Positions 34,001 through 42,297 are shown, numbered from the stretch's first letter. The stretch is DNA of 64,000 nt from CAWKDC01 sp044445605 (GCA_044445605.1 JBIOEA010000005.1:1-64000), one strand, 5' to 3'. A program made the numbers and translations. Notes: generated by a model from the sequence alone, not told the origin.

Positions 34001-34968
34001 ATGTCGATCCTTTGCCGGAAATGGGAAGGCTGTGCGACTATTTGAAATCCAAGGTTTCGCCCACACCCTCGATTGCACAAAGCATATCGAACCTGAACTA
34101 TGCAGTGAAGTCTGTGAACCAGGAAACCAGCACTGAAATTGAGTATAAGAAAAAATTTATTGAATTATTGAAAGTGATGGACAAGGATGTTAATGATAGC
34201 GTCAAGCAAAAAGCTGTGACCGAATTTTTTGATTTTATCACAGGAACACAGCAGGGCGAAAATCAAGGAACGAAATTATACATGTTATTTAATGCGCTCA
34301 AGCAAGAGCTGGTTTATTTATTCAGTGAAAAAAATGGGATATCAAATTATCTCGGCATTTTGGCAGGTCTTGCTGACGGATGCGTTGCGAATATTTCAAT
34401 GAAAACCAAAATGTATATTTATGGCAAGCTCATAGACCCTAAGAATGAAAACCCCCAAGATGTTATTTTATACCTATTTTTATGTGATCACATTGCCTAC
34501 CCATTTTTTGAAACAGGTGACAAGTTAGGGGGAAGCGCAGCGGGAGAAGGCGCCGATGTGTTCGAAAACCTTGAGCTTCGGGCGCTCCATATTTCCGTCC
34601 CTGGGTTGCTCGCGGGCATTGCTGCTGAATTTTATGATTTGAGCGAGGCACCAAAAAATTTCGTTGAATGCAAACCAAAAATTATGCCTGCAAAATATAT
34701 CAAACCTTTAGCCACCCCTGAAGAATGCACGCAGTTCTACGATAATCTTTATGACGCTTATGGTGAAAATGATGATCTGACGCAAGGTCTGCATGACTCT
34801 TTCAAACAAGAAGCTAAAGTAGCCAGCGATTTGATTGTTCGGAAGGCGATGCCTGAATTATTGAATACGCCGTATCTTGAGGAATTCAAGAAGGATTGTG
34901 AAAAATGGTTGAGTGCGGATTTTGAGCCAGAAGCTAACCCTGTAGCGCAACGCTCCAGGCCCAAGTAG
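31081..34968 (+). CDS. Giant Trp-anchored helical-repeat protein
   Basis: 1295 residues, no named family recognised. Residues ~8-750 contain about 16 imperfect repeats ending each time in a W-[LIVMA] pair: KDWLAKP, AAWLARP, SIWLSMS, AGWLRNP, KEWAENR, SAWLGIR, YEWLTVT, NTWVKDK, KEWMDLP, ELWLYRT, LTWIKES, TKWLEEA, LAWIERK, SRWIHNV, ALWLSNS, SAWIRQE. Where spacing is regular the period is about 32-39 residues, suggesting a two-helix alpha-solenoid unit. Residues ~770-1295 are helical and non-repetitive, with a Gly-rich loop (GDKLGGSAAGEGADV). No signal peptide or membrane segment. The size and island setting suggest a translocated effector or scaffold. Confidence 0.7.
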   Translation: MAINVQHLKDWLAKPEEAELPESIKARNIAAWLARPDSTVDDVKGLIDTVFPLLKAEDNKAEFIAALMLKPGIVLPMRIMIVDILPSFHGGIKLLVLSIWLSMSNNENDANAIVTPMLHTFQPHAEQLQPKVSVSPDIESIRQMFTNESEQAILIAGWLRNPVHNLSEDIFTKIYPLIQGKMFRAEERTLASFASKPDAPRGEHAKKLMFVLSLNRQNDPENRSVIKEWAENRYKTLDAQDVLDALTLLDKENDKFVLASAWLGIREHQDPLVLLQFLPLLKNPEHQSRLSSGLVSTLRHSFPVKYSISIESLLQIAPYISEGDRSDRIYEWLTVTDNTLNDDEFNQLMDLSAAGKRKDDIVNTWVKDKGKTLTLAQLIKYIPHHEKDSEKSFIKEWMDLPKNKDNLSALVSILSAYPKLFHSYEKRVKIEAAIKNGKEIHEDDAIKTLALFGEPEEKTDVASIFLSKGEFIITTRVFQAILESIGDSAQSIKVKSRFAELWLYRTENKGNFEALDFAIPLLSDVNNAKMDILTWIKESKEKINTETLIKFMSSAKIEDELRCEFFTKWLEEADNSFSADQMLAVLKTFDHKSDNEPNLYESRLILAWIERKNAKYTIDDVLNVLEHMKNKTGQSTLQSRWIHNVVAKKEPLSGSIKSLQELCSANFGNKWKILEMVALWLSNSDNKPTAANITLLLPEFGDDSTKNTLIEMFISAYGGTVDATSLMTMLLFLKSDSYYARDLISAWIRQESDAEKKYKRFTDLIDAKAFGSPYAEAGIKKIIHVFLSNIEGLNKFPDLCKHLYPNSEHMQVTFFKELFPILYMRPQMTLDRANQLMCELTKRLAGAFHETDPCLELLQLGKQYGIKPIDILTIANNRLASKYVSLAQVLDKPLMDALKPAARGKLLVLFGELPQDTKLCALFAYADINRDLEALFTDMVEPEVILGIEQHFRPSASSPYMTDSEHAALTKAFNVDPLPEMGRLCDYLKSKVSPTPSIAQSISNLNYAVKSVNQETSTEIEYKKKFIELLKVMDKDVNDSVKQKAVTEFFDFITGTQQGENQGTKLYMLFNALKQELVYLFSEKNGISNYLGILAGLADGCVANISMKTKMYIYGKLIDPKNENPQDVILYLFLCDHIAYPFFETGDKLGGSAAGEGADVFENLELRALHISVPGLLAGIAAEFYDLSEAPKNFVECKPKIMPAKYIKPLATPEECTQFYDNLYDAYGENDDLTQGLHDSFKQEAKVASDLIVRKAMPELLNTPYLEEFKKDCEKWLSADFEPEANPVAQRSRPK

Positions 34969-34980
34969 TGATCTGAATGT

Positions 34981-35706
34981 TCAAAAAACCACACTCCAAA
35001 TTCCCGCGCCTATCGCTGCGCCAACCAGCGGGCCAAACACAGGGACCCACGCATACGCCCAATCTGAATCTCTTTTTTGCGGAATAGGCAGCAGTGCATG
35101 CGCAAGGCGCGGCCCTAAATCGCGGGCAGGATTAATCGCATAACCGGTTGGCCCGCCGAGTGACAAACCGATCCCCCAGACTAACAATGCAACGAAATAC
35201 GCGCTCAAGCCCGATGGCATGGCCTGCATGGCATGAATAGTGCTGATGGCGCCTACTCCGAGTACTAAAACGAGCGTGGCTAATAATTCCGTTAAAAAAT
35301 TGAATGGCAATCGTCGAATGGCAGGCTCTGTGCAAAAGACAGCAAGTTTGTGACTTGCATCAGGCGTAGCAGCCCAATGAGGATAATAAACTAGCCAGAC
35401 AAAAATGCCGCCACACAAACCGCCCAGCAGTTGTGCCAGCATGACAGTCGATAATTGTGTGAAGGTCGGATAAGCAAACCCTAACAAATGTTTTGCGAGA
35501 CTCACCGCAGGATTAATATCACCTGCCCCACCGGTGGCTTGTGCCACAAACACGCCCATCAGCACGGCCATCGCCCATCCTGTGGTAATGGCAATCCAAG
35601 CACCGCTGCTACCCTTCGATTTTCCGAGTAACGTATTCGCAACAACGCCACATCCAAAAATACATAACGTCATTGTCCCTAAAAATTCACCGATTAAAAA
35701 TGCCAT
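34981..35706 (-). CDS. glpF: Glycerol facilitator (MIP/GlpF-like channel)
   Basis: 241 residues, six membrane helices and two half-helices. The NPA boxes are DINPAVSLAKHL (~65) and YAINPARDLGPRLAHA (~200); the Asp after the second box (NPARD) is typical of glycerol-permeating members rather than water-specific aquaporins. No glpK or glpD lies nearby. Ends convergently 12 bp after the giant repeat gene. Confidence 0.88.
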   Translation of the reverse strand: MAFLIGEFLGTMTLCIFGCGVVANTLLGKSKGSSGAWIAITTGWAMAVLMGVFVAQATGGAGDINPAVSLAKHLLGFAYPTFTQLSTVMLAQLLGGLCGGIFVWLVYYPHWAATPDASHKLAVFCTEPAIRRLPFNFLTELLATLVLVLGVGAISTIHAMQAMPSGLSAYFVALLVWGIGLSLGGPTGYAINPARDLGPRLAHALLPIPQKRDSDWAYAWVPVFGPLVGAAIGAGIWSVVF

Positions 35707-35789
35707 GGTTATGTCCTTGTGCTGGCTACCCGTTTTTCCCTCATTAATATAAACTAGCCGGCACTTAAAATCAAAGAGTTATGCTTGCA

Positions 35790-35838
35790 TTGGCAATTTA
35801 TTCCTTGACATTTGGCAATTGGCAGACTATATTGCCAA
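35790..35838 (+). promoter_or_regulatory. vapBC promoter with repeated TTGGCAAT operator half-sites
   Basis: TTGACA (35805-35810) and TATATT (35828-35833) are separated by 17 bp. TTGGCAAT occurs at 35790-35797 and 35812-35819, with its complement ATTGCCAA at 35831-35838, so the inverted pair brackets the spacer and covers the -10. This is what an autoregulated VapB site would look like. Confidence 0.7.
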
Positions 35839-35853
35839 TATAGGGGGCAATAT

Positions 35854-36099
35854 ATGCAAACAACATTAGATAAATTTGGCCGGGTGACGCTCCCAAAAGC
35901 CATGCGTGTTCATTTAGGGATTGATACAGATACTCTGCTGGAAATGGAGGAGCAAGGGGATGCCGTCATCATTAGAGTTGTTCATAAGCAACGATACACT
36001 GCCATAGAAAATGGGTTATTAGTCTATACCGGTAAAGCGATGGGGAATTTAGACCAAACTCTTGATGATATTAGAGATGAGCGACTGAAGGATGTTTAA
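35854..36099 (+). CDS. vapB: VapB-type antitoxin (AbrB/SpoVT DNA-binding)
   Basis: 81 residues. The N-terminal 45 residues form a swapped-hairpin AbrB domain (TLDKFGRVTLPKAMRVHLGI, DTLLEMEEQGDAVII). The C-terminal tail (LDQTLDDIRDERLKDV) would wrap the toxin. The start at 35854 rather than 35812 is set by GGGGG upstream and by the promoter -10 lying before it. Two bases separate it from vapC. Confidence 0.88.
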   Translation: MQTTLDKFGRVTLPKAMRVHLGIDTDTLLEMEEQGDAVIIRVVHKQRYTAIENGLLVYTGKAMGNLDQTLDDIRDERLKDV

Positions 36100-36101
36100 C
36101 T

Positions 36102-36560
36102 ATGTTAGTTTTATTGGACACGAATGTATTGGTGGCTGCATTTGTCGCATCACATCCGCATCATAGTGCAGCCATGCGTTGGTTTCAACTGGCTGAAAAA
36201 AAGAAAATATCTATAATGGTTGCTGCGCATTCGATTGCAGAGTGCTATGCAGTACTCACACGTCTTCCGTTGACCCCTAAAATTTCGCCAGCAGACGCAT
36301 ATCGCATCCTACGTGACAATTCCAAAAAAATGGGAAAACTAGTTTCGTTGGATCCTCATGAGTATATGGATATCGCAGAAGATCTTTCATTGTTGGGTTT
36401 GAGTGGAGGTATCGTTTATGATGCTATCATCTTGAAAACTGCACAAAAACATCATGCTAAAAAATTAATTACTTTTAATAAGAAACATTTCTTGCAGCTA
36501 AGCCCAGATACCGATTTTATACAATCGGCAGCTGAGCTTATGGCTAGTTTCTCAGAGTAA
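36102..36560 (+). CDS. vapC: VapC-type PIN-domain ribonuclease toxin
   Basis: 152 residues. The PIN acidic residues are at LLDTNVLVAAF (Asp6), HSIAECYAVL (Glu), and GIVYDAIILKTA (Asp), followed by LITFNKKHF. Family members cleave RNA, frequently tRNA. Translationally coupled to vapB. This intact module is distinct from the vapC remnant at 29.3 kb. Confidence 0.9.
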   Translation: MLVLLDTNVLVAAFVASHPHHSAAMRWFQLAEKKKISIMVAAHSIAECYAVLTRLPLTPKISPADAYRILRDNSKKMGKLVSLDPHEYMDIAEDLSLLGLSGGIVYDAIILKTAQKHHAKKLITFNKKHFLQLSPDTDFIQSAAELMASFSE

Positions 36561-36563
36561 ATA

Positions 36564-37361
36564 TTATTGAGTGTCCTGCAACACCTTCACCAATCCAATA
36601 TAGTTTTCAAGCGTCAGATTCTGCGGTCTTGCCCCTGGGTCGATCCCGAGTTGCTCAAATACATCATCTGAAATAATCTTTTTCAAATTGTTACGAATGG
36701 TTTTGCGACGCTGGCTGAACGCCAGTTGTACTAATTTTTCGAAGGCAACTTTATCAACATCCGCATGCACACCTGCCGCATGAGGAATTAATCGTACAAT
36801 GCCTGATGTGACTTTCGGCGGCGGGTCAAATGCTTCACGCGGGACATCAAAGCATTTTTCAACATCACAATAAAATTGCACCATCACACTGAGGCGGCTG
36901 TATTCAGAATCACCTACGTTCGCCGCCATGCGGTCAACCACTTCTTTCTGTAACATGAAATGCATGTCTTGAATGACATCCAAGTATTCAAAGCAATGAA
37001 ATAAAATAGGCGAAGAAATATTGTAAGGAAGATTGCCAATCAGGCGAATTTTTTCTCCGCCTGGATGGATATCCCTAAAATTGACACGTAACACATCGCT
37101 CTCAATGATCGTGAGCTCGCCAAAGCGTGCAGCCTTCTCCTTTAATAGAGGAATCACATCCCGGTCGAGTTCAATGGCGGTCAGCTTCCCTACCCTTTCT
37201 AATAAAGGAATCGTTAAGGCTCCCAGCCCTGGCCCAATTTCTACACAAAAATCGTCCGACCTAGGATCAACGGCATCGACAATCTGTTGTATGATGAGGC
37301 TATCATGCAGGAAATGCTGGCCAAATCGTTTTCGCGGTGTATGATTAATAGAGTGGTTCAT
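36564..37361 (-). CDS. rsmA: RsmA (KsgA), 16S rRNA dimethyladenosine transferase
   Basis: 265 residues. SAM motif I CVEIGPGLGALT, acidic motif in AIELDRDVI, and the catalytic NLPYNIS. Dimethylates two adjacent adenines near the 3' end of 16S rRNA. The start at 37361 (MNHSINHTPRKRFGQHFLHD) is chosen by the conserved RKRFGQHFL N-terminus; the longer frame would overlap apaG. It is on the strand opposite to surA and apaG, whereas surA-pdxA-rsmA-apaG is normally collinear. Confidence 0.95.
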   Translation of the reverse strand: MNHSINHTPRKRFGQHFLHDSLIIQQIVDAVDPRSDDFCVEIGPGLGALTIPLLERVGKLTAIELDRDVIPLLKEKAARFGELTIIESDVLRVNFRDIHPGGEKIRLIGNLPYNISSPILFHCFEYLDVIQDMHFMLQKEVVDRMAANVGDSEYSRLSVMVQFYCDVEKCFDVPREAFDPPPKVTSGIVRLIPHAAGVHADVDKVAFEKLVQLAFSQRRKTIRNNLKKIISDDVFEQLGIDPGARPQNLTLENYIGLVKVLQDTQ

Positions 37362-37400
37362 GGACGGATCACCAAATTTAAAGCAAGGGAAGATTTTAAC

Positions 37401-37787
37401 ATGCCGCGACAGACTCTGCCTACTATTCAAATCCATGTGCGTTCTGAGTACATTTCAAGCCAATCTAGCCCAGAAGATGAGCGCTATTTCTTTTCTTATA
37501 CGATTGAAATCAATAACTTAAGCGATCATGCTGTAAAATTATTGTCCCGTCGTTGGGAGGTCACCGATGCCCATGGCGGCCAACAAATTATCGAGGGAGC
37601 TGGCGTTGTCGGCGAACAACCCGTGATTAAATCAGGTTCCTCCTTCAGTTATACCAGCTGTGCACTCCTCAAAACGCCCGTTGGAAGCATGGAAGGTAGC
37701 TATCGATTTGTCGTTTTGGAAACCAGCCACACCTTCATCGCCCCAATCCCGGCGTTCAGACTGGCTGATCCTGTCGTATTACATTAA
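37401..37787 (+). CDS. apaG: ApaG family protein
   Basis: 128 residues, the single-domain FN3-like ApaG fold. Motifs: IQIHVRSEYISSQSSPED, YFFSYTIEINNLS, VKLLSRRWEVTDAHG, VVGEQPVIKSGSSFSYTS and GSMEGSYRF. AAGGGA lies upstream of ATG 37401. Divergent from rsmA with 39 bp between the start codons. apaH, which often follows, is not here. Molecular role is unclear even in well studied species. Confidence 0.93.
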   Translation: MPRQTLPTIQIHVRSEYISSQSSPEDERYFFSYTIEINNLSDHAVKLLSRRWEVTDAHGGQQIIEGAGVVGEQPVIKSGSSFSYTSCALLKTPVGSMEGSYRFVVLETSHTFIAPIPAFRLADPVVLH

Positions 37788-37871
37788 AAACCTTGCTTAA
37801 ACACCTTGTCTTCTTCCCAACATCCTGAGAAAATAGCCGGGTCGCGTGCAAGCGGCTTGCGGAGAAAAAAT

Positions 37872-38666
37872 ATGTCATTGTTATCCAAGCTTCTAGCTAT
37901 TATGGCCGGATGGATGAGTCTTTTGTATACAAGTACGGCTCACGCTGCTTATCAGTTAAACATGATAGAGGGTGTTACACCTGTCAGTGTATCCCAGCAC
38001 GGGTTACACATGACCATGTTATGGGTGGTGACGGCCATTGGGGTCGTCGTATTCAGTGTGTTGATCTATTCGATCATTATGCATCGGAAATCACGTGGGG
38101 TTAAGCCTGCTGATTTTCATGAGAACATTCAAATTGAAGTGATCTGGACGGTCATTCCTTTTGTGATCTTGATCGTTTTAGCGATTCCTGCCACGCGTGC
38201 ACTCATTAATATGGAAAACACGGCTAAAGCGGACATGACGATTGCTGTGACCGGATATCAATGGTATTGGAAGTATGATTACTTAGGTGAAGACCTTTCC
38301 TTAACGGCTAACTCAAGCACGACGCAAGAACAGATTGATGGCCTGATGCCTAAATCCGAGCACTACCTATTAGAAGTAGATAACGTGCTGGTTGTTCCAA
38401 CGCACACCAAGATTCGTTTTACATTCACCGCAAACGACGTATTGCACGCCTGGTGGATGCCTGCGCTCGGTATTAAGAAAGACACGGTGCCTGGCTTTAT
38501 CAATGAGGCATGGGCTTACATTGAAGAGCCCGGGATATATAGAGGGCAATGTGCAGAGCTTTGTGGCATTCGTCATGGCTTTATGCCGATTGTCGTCGAA
38601 GCTAAATCCCCAGAAGATTATCAAGCCTGGCTAGCAACCCAGAAAAGCGCGAAGGAAAAATCATGA
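37872..38666 (+). CDS. coxB: Cytochrome c oxidase subunit II
   Basis: 264 residues. Signal peptide or first hydrophobic segment (LLAIMAGWMSLLYTSTAHA), two membrane helices (MLWVVTAIGVVVFSVLIYSI, IWTVIPFVILIVLAIPA), and a periplasmic CuA domain with AWWMPALGIK and the binuclear ligands in GQCAELCGIRHGFMPI. No C-terminal cytochrome c domain. The start is set at MSLLSK after GGAG. A GCAAGCGGCTTGC hairpin lies in its 5' leader. Overlaps coxA by 4 bp. Confidence 0.95.
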   Translation: MSLLSKLLAIMAGWMSLLYTSTAHAAYQLNMIEGVTPVSVSQHGLHMTMLWVVTAIGVVVFSVLIYSIIMHRKSRGVKPADFHENIQIEVIWTVIPFVILIVLAIPATRALINMENTAKADMTIAVTGYQWYWKYDYLGEDLSLTANSSTTQEQIDGLMPKSEHYLLEVDNVLVVPTHTKIRFTFTANDVLHAWWMPALGIKKDTVPGFINEAWAYIEEPGIYRGQCAELCGIRHGFMPIVVEAKSPEDYQAWLATQKSAKEKS

Positions 38667-40273
38667 GTACACTCGATCACACCCATCACACCGATGACCA
38701 CGATCATAGCCATGGCCCAGCCAAAGGCATAACACGTTGGTTATTCACAACGAACCATAAAGACATTGGCACGATGTATCTATGGCTCAGCTTCATCATG
38801 TTTTTGGTGGGCGGCGCCATGGCGATGGTTATCCGTGCCGAGCTATTTATGCCTGGCTTGCAATTAGTCGAGCCTAATACATTCAACCAATTGACGACCA
38901 TGCATGGTTTGATCATGGTGTTTGGTGGGGTGATGCCAGCCTTCACAGGGTTGGCGAACTGGATGATTCCGATGATGATTGGTGCGCCTGATATGGCGTT
39001 GCCACGGATGAACAACTGGAGCTTCTGGATTCTGCCATTTGCGTTTTCGATCCTGATCATGTCTTGGTTTATGGACGGGGGTGCACCTAACTTCGGTTGG
39101 ACGTTCTACGCACCGTTATCGGTTCAAGGCCCACCGAGCACAGACTTCTTCATTTTCTCGGTTCACTTGATGGGTATTTCATCCATCATGGGTGCGATGA
39201 ACGTGATTGTGACGATCTGGAACATGCGTGCACCTGGCATGACATGGATGCGCATGCCGATTTTCTGCTGGTCTTGGCTGATCACTGCCTTCTTATTGAT
39301 CGCGGTTATGCCGGTATTAGCAGGTGCGGTGACGATGTTGCTGACCGATCGTAACTTTGGTACGAGCTTCTTCAATGCAGCAGGCGGCGGTGACCCAGTA
39401 TTGTTCCAGCATTTGTTCTGGTTCTTCGGGCATCCTGAAGTGTATATCATGATTTTGCCGGCATTCGGCGTGGTGTCTGAAATTGTACCGACCTTTGCGC
39501 GGAAGCGTTTGTTTGGACGTACATCGATGATCTACGCGATTGTCGCGATTGCAGGTTTGTCCTTTATTGTATGGGCTCACCACATGTTCACGACGGGATT
39601 ACCGTTAGTGGCAAGCTTATTCTTTATGTATGCAACGATGTTGATTTCTGTCCCAACGGGGGTGAAGATATTCAACTGGACCTCGACGATTTTCAGGGGC
39701 GCGTTGACATTTGAAACACCGATGTTATTTGCATTAGCATTCATTTTCTTGTTCACTGTTGGCGGGTTCTCTGGGTTGATGCTTGCCTTGACTCCCTCGG
39801 ACATTCGTTATCATGATACTTACTTCGTTGTGGCGCATTTCCACTATGTCTTGGTGTCGGGCGCTGTGTTTTCGATTTTTGCGGCGGTGTACTACTGGTT
39901 GCCAAAATGGACCGGGACGATGTACAACGAAACCTTGGGTAAGTTCCATTTTTGGATCTCCGTGATTTCGGTGAATCTGACATTCTTCCCGATGCACTTT
40001 GTTGGTTTGGCCGGTATGCCCCGTCGTATTCCTGACTATGCGCTGCAGTTTGCCGATTTCAATCGCATTGCTTCCGTAGGTGGATTCATTTTCGGGTTAT
40101 CGCAATTCTTATTGCTCTATATCGTCATTCAAACTATCCGTGGAAAGGGCCGCAAGGCGACAGACATGGTATGGGACCACCCACGTGGTTTGGAATTTAT
40201 TCTGCACTCACCACCTGCGTACCATACCTTTAGTACGCCGCCCACATTGCAAGAAGTGGAAGAACATCATTGA
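38663..40273 (+). CDS. coxA: Cytochrome c oxidase subunit I
   Basis: 536 residues, 12 membrane helices. Heme and CuB ligands are in TTMHGLIMVFGG, FGHPEVYIMILPAFG (His with the cross-linked Tyr and the D-channel Glu in GHPEVY), WAHHMFTTGLP, and HDTYFVVAHFHYVL. GHPEVY marks an A-type enzyme. The heme A synthesis genes ctaA and ctaB are not in the window. TGATG overlap with the next gene. Confidence 0.97.
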   Translation: MSTLDHTHHTDDHDHSHGPAKGITRWLFTTNHKDIGTMYLWLSFIMFLVGGAMAMVIRAELFMPGLQLVEPNTFNQLTTMHGLIMVFGGVMPAFTGLANWMIPMMIGAPDMALPRMNNWSFWILPFAFSILIMSWFMDGGAPNFGWTFYAPLSVQGPPSTDFFIFSVHLMGISSIMGAMNVIVTIWNMRAPGMTWMRMPIFCWSWLITAFLLIAVMPVLAGAVTMLLTDRNFGTSFFNAAGGGDPVLFQHLFWFFGHPEVYIMILPAFGVVSEIVPTFARKRLFGRTSMIYAIVAIAGLSFIVWAHHMFTTGLPLVASLFFMYATMLISVPTGVKIFNWTSTIFRGALTFETPMLFALAFIFLFTVGGFSGLMLALTPSDIRYHDTYFVVAHFHYVLVSGAVFSIFAAVYYWLPKWTGTMYNETLGKFHFWISVISVNLTFFPMHFVGLAGMPRRIPDYALQFADFNRIASVGGFIFGLSQFLLLYIVIQTIRGKGRKATDMVWDHPRGLEFILHSPPAYHTFSTPPTLQEVEEHH

Positions 40274-40797
40274 TGCCTACGCCGCGCAATAAACCAATCG
40301 TTGTGAAGTTGATTGTTGCGGCCTTGTGCATGTTTGCGTTCACCTATGCGATGGTGCCTTTGTACGACACATTCTGTCGCATGACGGGCATCAACGGCAA
40401 AACGGGTGGTAAAGTGAGGGTAGTGAATACGGGGGTGGATTATTCTCGGACGATCCGTGTGGATTTTGTGACATATACTAACCAAGGGATGCCTTGGGAA
40501 TTTTATGGGAAACAGACTCATGTGGATGTGCATCCGGGGGAGACGGTAAAAGTGATGTTTTATGCGAAGAACCCGACGGATAAGTACATGGTCGGGCAAT
40601 CGATACCGAGTGTCACGCCGCCGCAGTCCGCGCCGTATTTGAAGAAGACAGAGTGTTTTTGTTTTAACAATCAACCTCTGGAAGCCCATGGGTTTGAGGA
40701 AATGCCGTTAGTGTTTTACATTGACCCAGCATTACCGAAGGATATTTCGCAAATGACGTTGTCGTATACGTTGTTTGATATTAGTAGGGGCGAATAA
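40273..40797 (+). CDS. ctaG: CtaG/Cox11, copper-delivery assembly factor
   Basis: 174 residues. A single N-terminal membrane helix (IVKLIVAALCMFAFTYAMVP), PLYDTFCRMTG, then a periplasmic beta domain with the copper-binding CFCFNNQPLEA. Delivers copper to CuB of subunit I. The ATG at 40273 overlaps the coxA stop as TGATG, and position between coxA and coxC is canonical. Confidence 0.94.
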   Translation: MPTPRNKPIVVKLIVAALCMFAFTYAMVPLYDTFCRMTGINGKTGGKVRVVNTGVDYSRTIRVDFVTYTNQGMPWEFYGKQTHVDVHPGETVKVMFYAKNPTDKYMVGQSIPSVTPPQSAPYLKKTECFCFNNQPLEAHGFEEMPLVFYIDPALPKDISQMTLSYTLFDISRGE

Positions 40798-40825
40798 ACA
40801 TTCGTCCATTTTAACGGAGCTCATC

Positions 40826-41722
40826 ATGACGAACAAATATGAACATTATTATGTGCCTGCGCAGAGCGTTTGGCCGATTGTCGGTGCGATAGGCCTGTTT
40901 TTGTTTGCGGTGGGCGCTGCGAAGCTGATGCATGTGTTCAATCCAGCGATTGCAACGCCGCTAAGCCAGGCATTAATGTTCTTCATTCCAGGTGTGCTGG
41001 TGATTTTATTCATGGTGTCAGGCTGGTTTAACCACGTTGTGCATGAAAGCATGCAAGGGTTATATTCAAAGCAGATGGATCATTCTTTCCGATACGGCAT
41101 GATGTGGTTCATTTTCTCTGAGGTGATGTTTTTCGCGGCCTTTTTCGGCGCATTATTTTACATACGTGAATTTTCGGTGCCATGGTTAGGCGGACATGGG
41201 GCAAAAGGTGTGACCAGCACATTGTGGCCTCATTTTGAAGCGATGTGGCCGCTGATGGACACGCCGAACCCGGACAAGTTCCCAGCGCCACATGAAGTGA
41301 TTGGTTGGAAAGGCATCCCGTTATTAAACACGATTATTCTGTTATCGAGCGGCGTGACAGTGACCTGGGCGCATTGGGCGTTGAAGGTGCGCAAGCGTAC
41401 ACAGTTGAACATCGCGATGTTGCTAACGGTGCTGTTGGGCGCTGCGTTCTTGACGTTTCAAGTACATGAATACAGAGAAGCGTATCACCATCTTGGTTTA
41501 ACGTTGCACTCAGGCGTGTTCGGATCGACATTCTTTATGTTGACGGGCTTCCACGGGATGCACGTGACATTAGGAACGATCATGTTGCTGGTGATCTTAT
41601 TTCGTTGCATGAAGGGACATTTTACCCCTGAGCATCATTTTGCTTTTGAAGCGGTGGCTTGGTACTGGCACTTTGTTGACGTTGTATGGTTAGGGCTGTT
41701 CTTTTTTGTGTATGTTTTATAA
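40826..41722 (+). CDS. coxC: Cytochrome c oxidase subunit III
   Basis: 298 residues, seven membrane helices. YYVPAQSVWPIVGAIGLFL, FRYGMMWFIFSEVMFFAAFF, LLSSGVTVTWAHWAL and VAWYWHFVDVVWLGLF are family signatures. Start MTNKYEHYY is preceded by GGAG. Last gene of coxB-coxA-ctaG-coxC. Confidence 0.95.
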   Translation: MTNKYEHYYVPAQSVWPIVGAIGLFLFAVGAAKLMHVFNPAIATPLSQALMFFIPGVLVILFMVSGWFNHVVHESMQGLYSKQMDHSFRYGMMWFIFSEVMFFAAFFGALFYIREFSVPWLGGHGAKGVTSTLWPHFEAMWPLMDTPNPDKFPAPHEVIGWKGIPLLNTIILLSSGVTVTWAHWALKVRKRTQLNIAMLLTVLLGAAFLTFQVHEYREAYHHLGLTLHSGVFGSTFFMLTGFHGMHVTLGTIMLLVILFRCMKGHFTPEHHFAFEAVAWYWHFVDVVWLGLFFFVYVL

Positions 41723-41732
41723 TTGACTGTCA

Positions 41733-41797
41733 TCCCAGAAAAAATCTGTCCGCGTCAGTTTTAAGAAAACAGGAGCGTCACAGATTTTTATCTGGGA
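41733..41797. repeat. Inverted-repeat element after the cox operon
   Basis: 41733-41749 (TCCCAGAAAAAATCTGT) pairs with 41780-41797 (ACAGATTTTTATCTGGGA) with one bulged base. The loop contains a further GTTTT/AAAAC stem. It may act as a bidirectional terminator or be a REP-like repeat. Confidence 0.5.
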
Positions 41798-41832
41798 CCC
41801 AGTAACAATATTGCTAATGAGAGGAACTCATC

Positions 41833-42261
41833 TTGGCCTTCATTGACACACCCTGCGTAGGCGTTTGTTCTACGGTCTACGGCGACGACATATGCCGTGG
41901 TTGCAAGCGTACTTCTGATGAAGTGATTGATTGGAATTTACTGACGTCGGATCAAAAGTTTGCGATTTATGCACGATTAGGTGCACAGGCGGATGAGATA
42001 GTCTCGCAGTTTTTGACGATCACTGATCCTGCGGCCATTGCTGCCTCATTAGACGCGCAATCCATTCGTTATCGTGCTGATCACAGCCCTTCCACATGGT
42101 TAATCCAATGGTTACGGTTCACACGTGAAGAGATTGCATGGAAAGAGCTAGGCGTCACATTAAAATCTAACTATGCACATTATTCTGCATTGGCATTGTT
42201 TACGGAGTTAGATAATGCCTTGTATGAATATGCCAACACATTACGCCCTGACACATTTTGA
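41833..42261 (+). CDS. DUF1289-family protein with C-terminal extension
   Basis: 142 residues. The N-terminal ~55 residues match DUF1289: DTPCVGVCSTVYGDDICRGC, a four-cysteine cluster, then W at the end of the motif. The remaining ~85 residues are an extension without a recognised domain. The start is TTG, supported by GAGGA eight bases upstream and by the motif beginning immediately. Function unknown; the cysteines could bind a metal or Fe-S cluster. Confidence 0.8.
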   Translation: MAFIDTPCVGVCSTVYGDDICRGCKRTSDEVIDWNLLTSDQKFAIYARLGAQADEIVSQFLTITDPAAIAASLDAQSIRYRADHSPSTWLIQWLRFTREEIAWKELGVTLKSNYAHYSALALFTELDNALYEYANTLRPDTF

Positions 42262-42297
42262 CATCATATCCCGGTTTAAAAGTGCTAGTATTTAGGG

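Noticed and set aside
40784..40794. GTAGGGGCGAA at the end of ctaG, similar to the 86-bp repeat
   Set aside because: It encodes the ctaG C-terminus in frame and the similarity stops after 11 bases.
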